Notes: a model not told the origin generated them from the letters alone. 17,675 nt of DNA from Saksenaea vasiformis B4078 (GCA_000697055.1 JNDT01002410.1:1-17675), one strand, 5' to 3'. Counted from the stretch's first letter, positions 1 to 8,785 are shown. Made by a program: numbers and translations.

Positions 1-682
1 GATAGTTCGTAGACCACGCCTAGAAGATAGACATAAGAAGAAACGGCTGGAGTGGGCGTTGGAACACCACCATTGGTCCATGGACCAATGGAAGAATGTT
101 ATCTGGTCTGATGAGTCGAGATACCGCGTGAAAGGCGATGACGGCCGAGAACGTGTCATACGAAAAGATGGAGAAGCACTTATGGAAGCACACATAAGTG
201 AAACAACGAAGTTTGGAGGTGGTGCAGTGATGCTTTGGGGGTGCTTCCATGCAAGCGGAGTTGGCCCCATCACTCCAGTAGAAGGCAAGGTGAACGGGAA
301 GAAATATCAGGACATTTTGAAAAGCAATCTACTTCCTTTTTTAAATGAAAACAATCTTGAAGACTATGTCTTCCAGGAGGATGGGGCTACACCTCATACT
401 TGTAAATCCACCACGCTATGGAAGAAGAGAAAGGGTATCCGTGTCATGTCGTGCTGGCCAGCACAAAGCCCCGATCTCAACCCAATCGAGCACCTTTGGG
501 ATGAACTTGAACGTCGTATCTCGAAGATAAGATATCGAATCAAGAATTCCGAGGAGCTCGAGGCGGCTCTAGTGAGTGAATGGCATTCCATTCCTCCAAG
601 TGTTTGTGAAAATCTTGTAGCCTCAATGCCCGAAAGATGTAAAGCTGTCATCGAGGCTCATGGCGGCCACACCAGATACTAA
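1..682 (+). mobile_element. Tc1/mariner-type transposase, 3' part (N-terminus outside window)
   Basis: One reading frame is open from base 2 to the TAA at 680-682 and encodes the catalytic half of a Tc1-type DDE transposase, the enzyme that cuts and pastes its element. The catalytic triad is visible: the Asp in IWSDES, the Asp in FQEDGATPHT, and the Glu in SPDLNPIEHLWDELERR. I count 35 residues between the second Asp and the Glu, against 34 in classic Tc1. The N-terminal helix-turn-helix DNA-binding domains and the start codon lie before base 1, so the gene is truncated only by the window. There is no internal stop or frameshift in the visible 226 codons, so it may be intact. The terminal inverted repeat cannot be placed because the left end is not visible. 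The family call is secure; the exact subfamily is open. Confidence 0.93.
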
Positions 683-936
683 TATATAATAAAAAAGTAA
701 TATGTAAGTTTTTCAGATGTAATAACTTCGAACTCTGCGCTTCCCAGGCATGTTATATGATAAATAGTTAGATGTATTGCATGTATAGACTGTAGAAAGA
801 TAATTTGATGTTTCGGAGTTTACAAACCGTCTACAGACTTTTTTTAGGGGTGTGTATCTGCGATCGCTTTCTTCCGCTCCTTCTTTGAGGCTCACACTGC
901 CTTTAATCTTCCTTAGAAATTTCCCGAGCACTTTCT

Positions 937-1179
937 TCAGTATAAGTCTTCTACAGGGGAGAACGCATGTTTGCAATCCTTTCTTGAATAACTTTTCTCA
1001 GAAATGTTGTCATTTGTCCATAGTGTATATTGTTCCTTGCTGATTATCCCGTCACTTAATGCTTCTTTCATCTCGGAAAAATGAAAAGTATCATCTGGAT
1101 GAGTAGCTAGCGTGTTGTATGAATGAGCTATCGATACTTCATTCTTCTTTTTAGGACCTCTGGGACCCATCTCCCGCAA
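937..1179 (-). pseudogene. possible decayed coding fragment, unknown family
   Basis: A minus-strand frame of 80 codons starts with ATG and has a protein-like composition (basic PRGPKKKNE start, then HPDDTFHFSEMKEAL and ISKEQYTLW). Continuation appears in another frame down to about 713, with the basic stretch LKKVLGKFLRKIKG and then ESDRRYTPLKKV, which suggests a frameshift or an intron. I do not recognise the family. It sits between a transposase and a second decayed fragment, so a relic of a repeated or mobile sequence is likely. A chance open frame is the alternative. Confidence 0.25.
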
Positions 1180-1273
1180 AACCTTTCCTCATTGGTTTAT
1201 ATGTTGTAAGGATTATGAACGCCTACTCAACAATCGCTGCTTTGTCCCTTGTAGACTGTAGTGATGATTCAAT

Positions 1274-1573
1274 CTACTCCTTCTCTTTATCTTTTTCTTC
1301 CCCCTCCTCGTTTTCCTCACCATCAAAACTAGTAAATGCCGGTGTGACCCTGGCACCAGGATCTGTACGTTTACAGGGGTAAACAAATTGATCGCTGTGG
1401 AATATGTTTTGCTCAGTCCATGTCTTCTGTGTACGATAGCTCCCTTGTAGCGCCCATCCAACTGTTGGCTTGTTCGTCCCTGCCTTCTAATTACCCCATC
1501 ACTTTTCCCAAATTTTCTCCACTAAAATCTGCGCAAGCTGTGCCACAAACGCTAACGAAATTCCTGTTTCATT
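1274..1573 (-). pseudogene. degenerate C-terminal coding remnant, unknown family
   Basis: Read on the minus strand from about 1573 to the TAG at 1276-1274, one frame gives a convincing protein C-terminus: a helical stretch around SLAFVAQLAQILVEKIWEK, then GWALQGSYRTQKTW, HSDQFVYPCKRTDPGARV, and a strongly acidic/lysine tail (EENEEGEEKDKEKE) just before the stop. The frame is broken by two stops, a TGA between the two N-terminal parts and the TAG at 1489-1487, and there is no ATG. The composition is unlike spacer DNA, so I call it a pseudogene. The family is not recognised. It may belong to the same decayed element as the fragment at 937-1179. Confidence 0.4.
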
Positions 1574-1987
1574 TTAGAACATAGGTATTTGACAACTCTT
1601 CCAGTAATAAACAATGTTCGGAATCAGGTGTCAGGAAATAGTGCCACGCATAAAAAACATGCAGGTAGGTCTCAAGGTAGTTTACACATTGTGTAACTTA
1701 TACACCAAGAGCATCAGAAACATTTTGAAGTTACAAACACTCATTTGAGATTCTTAATTTCATGCAATGTAGAGACTCGTAGGAAGACTCTTTGATTTTC
1801 TGTCGAGAAATATTTGTATCTCATTTAGACGGATGTTTCAGCTACACGGGGAGAAATCTAGCATTGATCATGTGCAACTGTGCCCATTGAAGGCTGTCTT
1901 GCATCAATTTCAACAGTTTCCAAGCCACGGATCCTGAAAAAGCTTCAATAACAACCTCTATTTGGTTAGAAGTAGTTTCAAAAAAAA
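1574..1987. other. intergenic, no gene seen
   Basis: This AT-rich stretch has no convincing open frame, RNA gene or repeat. Its right part is the presumed promoter of the first ISG12-like gene. Confidence 0.6.
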
Positions 1988-1995
1988 TATATAAG
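1988..1995 (+). promoter_or_regulatory. TATA box of ISG12-like gene 1
   Basis: TATATAAG lies 42 bp before the ATG at 2038, after an A-rich run. Its position and match fit a fungal core promoter and support the upstream start chosen for the gene. Confidence 0.5.
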
Positions 1996-2037
1996 AATGT
2001 GGCGCTCTAGCAATGACAACCCACATAGCTTTTTGTT

Positions 2038-2396
2038 ATGGCCGATAATTTCCGTAAGTCGATAGAATCAGAAAGAGGTATCATTGCTAAAACAGACTAC
2101 GGTCATTGAATATTCTAGAACGAGCATTAATTGCTGGCGTAGTGATTGCTGTTACGGGGCCATTTGTGGCTGGACCGGCACTGGGCGCAATCGGATTTAC
2201 TAGCAGCGGTGTAGCGTCAGGGTCCCTTGCCGCCAGTTGGATGGCAACCTATGGTGGTGCTGTACCTGCTGGTAGCTTGTTTGCTGGTATGCAATCAGTT
2301 GGAGCGCTTGGCGCTGGCGCCTCTACCGTAGCGCCAATTACAAGTGGCGCGGGTGCTGCAGTCGCGTCAATTGGAGCGTTCTTCAAACGAAGATAG
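2038..2396 (+). CDS. ISG12/IFI6-like small membrane protein 1 (two exons, 97 aa)
   Basis: Exons 2038-2053 and 2119-2396, joined by a 65-bp phase-1 intron with a canonical GTAAGT donor and a TCTAG acceptor, give a 97-residue protein starting MADNFQRALI. Without the intron the main frame has no ATG before its conserved part. Residues 7-30 form a hydrophobic helix. Residues 31-70 are the family core: GFTSSGVASGSLAASW, then YGGAVPAGSLFAGMQSVGALG. This is followed by a Gly/Ala-rich helix and a basic FFKRR tail. The arrangement matches the Ifi-6-16 family, known in animals as interferon- or stress-induced proteins of mitochondrial, ER or nuclear membranes that influence apoptosis; the role in fungi is not established. 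This is the shortest member of the array, with essentially no N-terminal extension. It lies 176 bp upstream of the second member. Confidence 0.85.
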
Positions 2397-2439
2397 CATC
2401 GTGATACGACTCATTGGAAGGATGTGAAATGGATTACTC

Positions 2440-2445
2440 AATAAA
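2440..2445 (+). terminator. polyadenylation signal of ISG12-like gene 1
   Basis: AATAAA lies 43 bp after the stop codon and before a T-rich run, as expected for a 3' processing signal. Confidence 0.45.
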
Positions 2446-2572
2446 GCACACAGTTTTTTTATATTATTGACAGAAATTTGATCCGTATTGATCCTACTTT
2501 CACATTTATTGCGTTACTTTATGCGTCAAAAATGGAGCTTTTTACCCGCCGTTGAGTTTTCATTTCTTTCTC

Positions 2573-3484
2573 ATGTTTGATCCAAATATTATTGGTCATC
2601 GCCTCGCTGCCGGTATAGCTGCTACTTCTGAGTTCGCCTCTCAGGTACACTATACGAGAACTGTTTGTAATACGGTTACTAAATTAATTTAAAAGCTTTC
2701 AAGCCAGTCAAATGAGATGGGAAGTATGGTTGCCAATATCCAACGCGGTGCCGCCGAAGCATGGGAGCACGCTACGAAGAATCCCACCACCGCCGAATTC
2801 ATATCTGATGTTCAACGCGGTGCCATTCAAGCATGGGAGCATGTGGCATCGAATCCTACCACGAAAGAGTTGACGACTGAAATCCAGCGTAATGCTGTAA
2901 GAGCATGGGAACATACTGCACTTGTCATGGCGAAGTTCATGTCCGATGCGCAACAAAGCACGGCTCACGCTTGGGAGCATGCTGCACCCGCAACGCGTGA
3001 ATTTATGTCGAACGCCGAACACGCCTGGCAGAATGCTGTACCAGTGGCGACTGAGTTCATATCTCACGTCAAATGCAATGCTGGAAAGACATGGGAACAT
3101 ATTATATCCCATCCTGACGCTACCAAAACTATGTCGGACGTTCAAAATATCACTGCACACACTCTTGAAAATGTCAAAGCGGATCCTGTCATTTCAGGCG
3201 GGGTAATTGCGGGTGCAGTGATTTCACCCGCTGTTGCCGTCTGCATTCTAAATGCCGTCGGATTCACTGCCGGAGGCGTAGCAGGAGGATCTTTAGCTAG
3301 CGCTTGGATGTCAACGTTTTTAGGGCATGTGCCTGCTGGAAGTCTTTATTCAGTCTTACAGTCCGCTGGTGCGCTCGGTCTCCGTTCTGCGATGGTACCA
3401 GCTATGAGTGTCATCGGAAGTGTCGTTGGAGGGGTTGTTACGAATATGACAAGAACGGGTACAGCTGATGGTGATCAGAACTAA
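2573..3484 (+). CDS. ISG12-like protein 2 with N-terminal Trp-repeat domain (two exons, 282 aa)
   Basis: Exons 2573-2644 and 2708-3484 with a phase-0 63-bp intron (GTACAC donor, CCAG acceptor, TACTAA branch-like site) encode 282 residues. Exon 1 reads MFDPNIIGHRLAAGIAATSEF. Its composition and clean splice favour this start over the ATG at 2717, which would also give an open frame. Residues 35-185 hold about seven degenerate repeats of 18-24 residues with the pattern (I/V)QRxAxxAWEHxxxNPTTxEFxSD. The key Trp residues are near 43, 67, 91, 113, 131 and 153, and the last repeat has Leu instead. They look like amphipathic helices. Residues 188-267 are the ISG12 core: GFTAGGVAGGSLASAW, then HVPAGSLYSVLQSAGALGL, with flanking hydrophobic helices. 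The C-terminus is short and polar. I know of no family combining these two parts. The repeat region may bind membrane or self-associate; this is inference. Confidence 0.85.
2819..3184 (+). repeat. coding tandem repeat (AWEH repeats) in ISG12-like gene 2
   Basis: About seven diverged in-frame units of 54-72 bp encode the QR-A--AWEH...EF-SD module. The first two units are most alike (CAACGCGGTGCC recurs) and later ones carry deletions of the NPTT part. The span given covers the better preserved copies; the first unit begins near 2738. The pattern fits stepwise internal duplication followed by divergence. Confidence 0.75.
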
Positions 3485-4276
3485 CATTACTTCGTCAGTG
3501 CTGCATACCCATACATACTTCCACGAGCTATGTACAATTTGTTGTGATAAGTTCTTGTTATGTGTTGGCTATTTATTCCCGGCAGACCGCGTGTATCTAA
3601 AAGTTGAACTAAAAGCGACAAATATGACACTGGAAACTTGACAATTTGGTTAAAAAGGAAAAAAGGACAAGATATTTGCAGGTGTAATCTGTTGCTCACG
3701 AATCTGGACAGTAAAACCATCACGGAAGTTAAAACACATCAAGGTCAAAATTCGTTTTGTCAACGTTGCTTTTCTCGTATATCTCTTCGTACGTCTAGGA
3801 GTAGATTTCAATATTCTTGAAACAATCCGATATATTGCGTCACATAGACTAACCGCTCGTGATTGGAGTCAAACATTCTGAGAAGCAATCGTGCCACTTT
3901 TCCCTCCTACTGCTAACATGTTTTCGGCCTTTTTATGTTCCTAGTTTAATTGTCTCTGTAGGAAGTTCTTCTATTGGTGGCACCCTAGAAAGGTTAGGGT
4001 ACATGAACTCTCGCGGTTACACGGTGTGATAGATAGAACCCACCGGATTTGCTTAAAGAACGTCCTATTTGTATTTGTACGTTCAAAACGTCCAATAAGC
4101 CCAATAAAATCAAGATATGCGGGATAAGGAAGAGGATAACGTAATAGCAGTATAGTTGCTCTCAAGGCCTTTGCTACGTCATTGAATTTAGCCTTTGAAA
4201 AGTTGGTCCTATGTGTGCCACCATTTATCTAGACGATTGATGTAGTGACATTTTTTATTTCTTTCCGTTGACTACC
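3485..4276. other. intergenic between ISG12-like genes 2 and 3, no gene seen
   Basis: About 790 bp of AT-rich sequence with only short, unconvincing open frames. The last part holds a T-rich stretch (TTTTTTATTT) just before the next gene, likely promoter sequence. Confidence 0.55.
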
Positions 4277-4825
4277 ATGATCACTCAGCGGCGCTCTACG
4301 AATATCATATCCGTTTTCTTTATTTCGATAGCAGTTGTTCTTGCTACCTCTGCTTTGCCTACTACTTCCGACATGCAACGGTCAGCAAGTGACCCGCTAG
4401 GAAATGCTGATAACGTTAACGAGCTACAACCAGCCCGAAATTTTGATGGCAGCAAAGCTCTTGATGACATCGTGGAATTCGTCAAGTATTTCAACCTAAC
4501 GGAGATAACGTTGATAGTTATGGGAGCTGCTTGCGGTGGCCTTCTTGGATCTATGTTCTTACCTCTCGCACTTGTCGTTCTTTCTCTCTCATTGTGGTGG
4601 GCCGGGTTTACACCCGACGGAGTTGCTGGATCATCATGCGCGTCCTGCTACCAAAGTTGTTGTTACGGCGGTTATATCCAAGAAGAAAGCGTGTTCGCGC
4701 GATTCCAACACTTCAGCCGGGCTGGCATCTTTGCAGGATTTAGCAAGGCAATAGCAAAGAAGGGCGCTGTTGCAGGTGCAATTGCTGGAGTTTGTATAGT
4801 TTTGTACATCTTGGTCAAATCCTAA
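4277..4825 (+). CDS. ISG12-like protein 3 with signal peptide, cysteine-rich variant (182 aa)
   Basis: Single exon. The ATG at 4277 sits in a good context (ACCATGA). Residues 1-27 look like a cleavable signal peptide: basic start, hydrophobic core ISVFFISIAVVLA, and a likely cut after ATSA. A polar linker follows, then LDDIVEFVKYFNLTEI (62-77), which contains a possible N-glycosylation site and closely resembles the linker of gene 5. Residues 79-108 form a long hydrophobic helix. The ISG12 core (GFTPDGVAGSS, 110-120) then diverges: four cysteines in SSCASCYQSCCYGG, and the usual VPxGS and QSxGAxG motifs are replaced by IQEES and QHFSRAG. A second hydrophobic helix (163-180) ends the protein. 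The likely location is the secretory pathway. Family membership is clear from the first half of the core; function is unknown. Confidence 0.8.
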   Translation: MITQRRSTNIISVFFISIAVVLATSALPTTSDMQRSASDPLGNADNVNELQPARNFDGSKALDDIVEFVKYFNLTEITLIVMGAACGGLLGSMFLPLALVVLSLSLWWAGFTPDGVAGSSCASCYQSCCYGGYIQEESVFARFQHFSRAGIFAGFSKAIAKKGAVAGAIAGVCIVLYILVKS

Positions 4826-6551
4826 TACAGAATTTTTCTCACAAAGCTGTGTTGGTTTAAGATTATTTCGCGTGTACATCCTAGTCAACTTTGCACCTTG
4901 AAGTATTCCTTTTACGACGAAGGGACAAGTCTATGGCTCGCACGCCATATTCTTTCTTGTTACTTTTGGGTCAAAGATATATTCCCGGTTTCTGATACAA
5001 ACGACATCTCTGATCAGGGTTCTTCTATTTCGTGGGAAAAAAGTGTCAGCGAAGTGGTTCTGTTACTGCAAACGAAGGACCTATCAATGATGGGGTTTAT
5101 CGTCTGATAGAAAAGGCGCATCGGCAATCGGGTTATCTTACTTCGTGCAAAAGGTGCATCAGTGATACGGCCCATCTGTCTCATACAAAGAGTTGACTAA
5201 ACAACGGGAAGTGACGCGTATTTAAGGAAAGAGCTACATTTTCTTCCTCGTGCTTGACATCACTTTTCACAAAATTATCTTCGGTAAGGACGTCAGCTCA
5301 CCATATAAGATTATTCATGTCTTTTCTGGCTATCGTTTAGCCTGCATGAACTCTGTCCTGAACTGTCTTGAACCTGCTGGTGATCAAACCCCAATACCCA
5401 GTAAATGCTGCTACACATATCGTCACTCATTTATGCAATGAAATCTCAACAGACACTGTATCGTTTCGAGTTCTCTATAGGCCGTTAAAAAGTAGCTGCT
5501 ACAAAGCTATTCTTCGTGGAGGACTTCCTCCCACCGCCCTCACCACGTCAGGCACGAGGCCGGCCACTATAGTAGTATGGTTATAATGGTTATAACATTC
5601 ACTGTACGTAAGCTGTCGTTCAAGCATTATTCTATTTACTAATCGATAAAATTTTGCGTCTGTTGAGTGATCAGTTTCATCAAAGTAAAAGCTCATGTAT
5701 AGATAACATGTGCTCCTTCCTTAGTGCAACATTGGAGTTTTAGAGTGGAGAAAACAATCGTTCAGATAAACAAACAGTACAGTTCGATCTGCAAATAAGG
5801 CGTCCATAATATGCAACTACTGTACCCTGGAAGCAGCGATGTACCATGCAGCCAAGTCTTTTTTTTGACGTTGCATGATTGAGACAAAGAGAGTATGTAC
5901 ATTTGCGCTTGACTAGATTTTAGACAACTTGTGGCATAGCTTAGAGGAAGTCTATTTCTTTGCTCACCTCATTATGAGCAACAGCTCTTTTGTCTTTTTT
6001 GATCGTGTCGCAAAACATGTAAACTCCATATCATCGACAGTACAACTGCCATGAATGACGCTTTCCTTGATAGTTAATAAGTTAATCACAGAAGCGTGGA
6101 GTGAAGTGAAGAAAAGGCATTTGGTGAAAATGGAAATATTTTAATAAAGTTGAAGATGCTGATACCAAGTTAAGACATCAATACTTGTAATATAAGATGA
6201 GCTGTGATAGTGAAGAAAAATGGAGCTGGACAGCATATAAGCTATCAACGTGCCTCGTACCTCTGTGCGCGTTCTTATGACATGAACTGTTTGAATTCTT
6301 TCTCTAAAAAATGCACCGCTATCTCTGTTATCAGTCCATTCCTTCCACATAAAACTGATATAAAGCATTAGGTATGATCGAGGTTTAGCCACTGCCACAT
6401 GATGAACTCCCACACTCCTTGGCAAAAAATAGTTAAAGCTGTTAAGAGAATCTTTGACGTATGAGACTTTTTAAAAGAATACATTTGAGGTCTGATGACG
6501 TTGAGCTTTCTATAGGAAGCACAAACCTACCTCAGTCGGACGTACACCCAG
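4826..6551. other. long intergenic spacer, no gene supported
   Basis: About 1.7 kb, the longest spacer of the array. It contains short open frames on both strands with no recognisable motif. A GC-rich patch near 5520-5570 contrasts with the AT-rich surroundings and is followed by two adjacent perfect copies of ATGGTTATA (5577-5585, 5586-5594). A minus-strand open frame at 6141-6425 has no supporting features. Confidence 0.5.
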
Positions 6552-6947
6552 ATGAGGTCTCATCTTTTGGCTACCAAGGTTGTGTCAGACATTCGCAGAT
6601 TTGTATCCGATCCCCAAACACTCTGTCGCACCATATTTGGGATGATTGTGGGAGCTGCCTTTGCTGTTTTCTTATACAAAGTTGTCCTTCCTGGGCTTGG
6701 CTTCGTAACTATTGGAATTGCAGGAGCGTCCGTAGCATCATGGTGGATGTCTCTATACGGCGGCAGCGTGCCCGCTGCAGGTATCTACGCAGGCCTGCAA
6801 TCTGCTGGAATGGTCGGATTGCAACCACTCGTCTTGTCCGTTTTTACACTTGCTGGAGGACTTCTAGCAGCAGTTTTTTCGCCGTCTGGAGGAGACGACA
6901 GCGTCAAAGCACCGTGGATTAACTATGTTAACTTCGAATTTTTCTAA
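6552..6947 (+). CDS. ISG12-like protein 4 with short basic leader (131 aa)
   Basis: Single exon from the ATG at 6552; an in-frame TAG at 6513-6515 limits any extension unless an upstream exon exists. The protein opens with a short basic, amphipathic leader (residues 1-26: KVVSDIRRFVSDPQTLCR). A hydrophobic helix follows (28-50), then the ISG12 core: GIAGASVASWWMSLYGG, SVPAAGIYAGLQSAGMVGL (55-90). Then come another hydrophobic helix (93-110) and a polar tail ending NFEFF. The usual GFT start of the core is shifted to GFVTIG. There is no signal peptide, so an internal membrane such as that of mitochondria is plausible from the basic leader, which is inference. It lies in the same orientation as the other four members. 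Confidence 0.85.
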   Translation: MRSHLLATKVVSDIRRFVSDPQTLCRTIFGMIVGAAFAVFLYKVVLPGLGFVTIGIAGASVASWWMSLYGGSVPAAGIYAGLQSAGMVGLQPLVLSVFTLAGGLLAAVFSPSGGDDSVKAPWINYVNFEFF

Positions 6948-8072
6948 AAATAAGAAAGGGACACAGCGACCTCTTTCCATTTGGCAATATTTTTCCTATA
7001 AACGCGGATAGAATCCGCCATTTTGTTTCTATTGCAGTAAACTACATTAATGAACCAGATTACATAATAGACAATTATTAAAATGTAGCAGGAAGTATAG
7101 CATATCTTGCACAAGTCGATCTTGTAGATCATATTGGGGACGCAGAGATTGATACTTAGGTTTATGTCATAGAATGGTACTTTGTAGCTGTTGTATCCAG
7201 TCTGAACAATGGGAATGCTAAGTAAGCAAGACTTCCAAAAAGAATCGCTCTATTTAAGTGATCTTGTACTATTAAATAGTTCATGGTGCTTGCTGGGTTA
7301 CAACGGAATAGAGTTTGGTACAGTAGTATCCCTAGATGATCCTTTATTGGATCGGGATCCCTATGTTTATCCTGTTTAAATATGTACTCTGTGTCTGTAG
7401 GCGTCTCAGCAACAGAGAGATAGGAATAAGGCCTATCTAGAAGCGTGCTCTATAATAGTAAGACAAGCACTGTTAGTACCCTTTGTCAGTATTCAACTTT
7501 CTGTTCTAATCACTCTATAGTAATGCAGGTATATCGGGTACGACATCGCATATGAAGCTAAACAAACTTTGTGTCTGAGAGTTCTTTTGATTAGCAGCTG
7601 GTTAAGTGGATTGATCAATACGTGTGGGAGTTCAACTGCAAGGTCTTGCTCACAAAGGAACAAAAATACTGGTTTTGAAATCCATCTTTGCGTCAGATAG
7701 TTTCTTGTTTTGTACGATATTCATTCTCTGTTTTGCTATTAATGACATGGCTGGGAAGGCATCGAAGTATATATTATCTTATTTTGGTGAATTGTGCCTT
7801 CATCTCTTCGGAAGACGTTTCACCTTGTAGCACATGTGATACCTGTAAATTGAGAATATTTATCTTGTTTTCTACAGTGTTCCATGCGAAGAAAACAGGC
7901 AAAGTGCATAGATGCATACTAAAGTGGAACCACCTGACTGCAGTTCGTCGGGCCTCTTTAATGCTGCCGCAGTTGAGTTAAGGTTTGCAGAAGTTGGACT
8001 ACTTTGTGCCACAGTTATCTAGAATTTGATACGGGAACTCAGGGTTACTTTCTTCCTTTTCCCTGTCTTGTT
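6948..8072. other. intergenic between ISG12-like genes 4 and 5, no gene seen
   Basis: About 1.1 kb without a convincing gene. Short plus-strand open frames around 7624-7981 overlap one another and show no domain, signal or codon pattern. The pyrimidine-rich stretch just before 8073 (CTTTCTTCCTTTTCCCTG) is likely promoter or leader of gene 5. Confidence 0.55.
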
Positions 8073-8785
8073 ATGCTTGTTCGCAAGTCCTCTGTAAGAG
8101 TTATACATGCTCTCTTTGCGTTGATAGCAGTGGCCTTTATCGCTTCTTCGTTAGCTGTTCCACTCGATAATGACCAGGTATTGCTCGATAGTCTGTAAAA
8201 AAAAAAGGCATCAACATCTTCCAATAGATTATTATTTCATCGCCGGAAACAGAAAAATCAGATGATACCTCAACCGATGCCGGTGTCTTTGACCGTATCA
8301 TGGGTGGAGTTGAAACAATCAAAAACATCAACAGCACTACGGTTCTTGATGGACTTCCAGACTTCGCAAAGGACATCAATGCCACCGAGATCCGTGATCA
8401 GGTGTCGGACTCCGTACAAAACGGTGGCAAGTCTGTACTAGAGCGTATCAAGGATTCGACCTCTGAAATATCACCAAATCTCCTGGAGATTCTCATTGGA
8501 GCAGTTATTGGAGCTATACTTCTACCGCTTGTCCTTGCAGTCTTCGTGCTTTGCGTCGGGTTCACGCCTGGAGGTGTCGCTGGAGCATCGTTAGCTGCTT
8601 TCCTCCAAAGCATTTGTTATGGCGGTTTCGTTCCACTTGGAAGCTTTTTCGCATTCTTGCAATCCGTGGGTGCCGCAGGTTTACTTGGATGTCTAAACCT
8701 CGTAACAGTCCTAGTGGGTAGTATTCTTGGTGGGATAGCTGGGATAATACACAGCTTTTTCTCTTCCGGTACCAGTGTACCGTGA
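8073..8785 (+). CDS. ISG12-like protein 5 with signal peptide (two exons, 220 aa)
   Basis: Exons 8073-8177 and 8228-8785 are joined by a phase-0 50-bp intron (GTATTG donor, CAATAG acceptor, internal A-run). Exon 1 is almost entirely a signal peptide: basic start, core HALFALIAVAFIA, likely cut after SSLA. Without this splice the protein would start at 8300 and lose its targeting signal. Residues 36-125 are a polar, helical linker with LDGLPDFAKDINATEI (75-90), matching the linker of gene 3, and two possible N-glycosylation sites (NST, NAT). Residues 126-145 form a hydrophobic helix. The ISG12 core is textbook (GFTPGGVAGASLAAF, CYGGFVPLGSFFAFLQSVGAAGLLG; 147-189), followed by a Gly/Ile-rich helix with GSILGGIAG. 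Genes 3 and 5 share the same architecture and are probably duplicates. The likely location is the ER, secretory pathway or outside the cell. Confidence 0.87.

Noticed and set aside
5361..5400. Possible sixth, decayed ISG12-like copy
   Set aside because: Only about ten bases (ACCTGCTGGT) match the VPAGS codons of gene 1, and neither flank translates to the conserved core.
6461..6922. 153-codon plus-strand open frame overlapping ISG12-like gene 4
   Set aside because: It is an out-of-frame reading of gene 4, rich in Arg, Cys and Ser, with no motif; the other frame encodes the ISG12 core.
7624..7981. Two overlapping plus-strand open frames of 68 and 97 codons
   Set aside because: They have no recognisable motif, lie in AT-rich spacer, and each could arise by chance.
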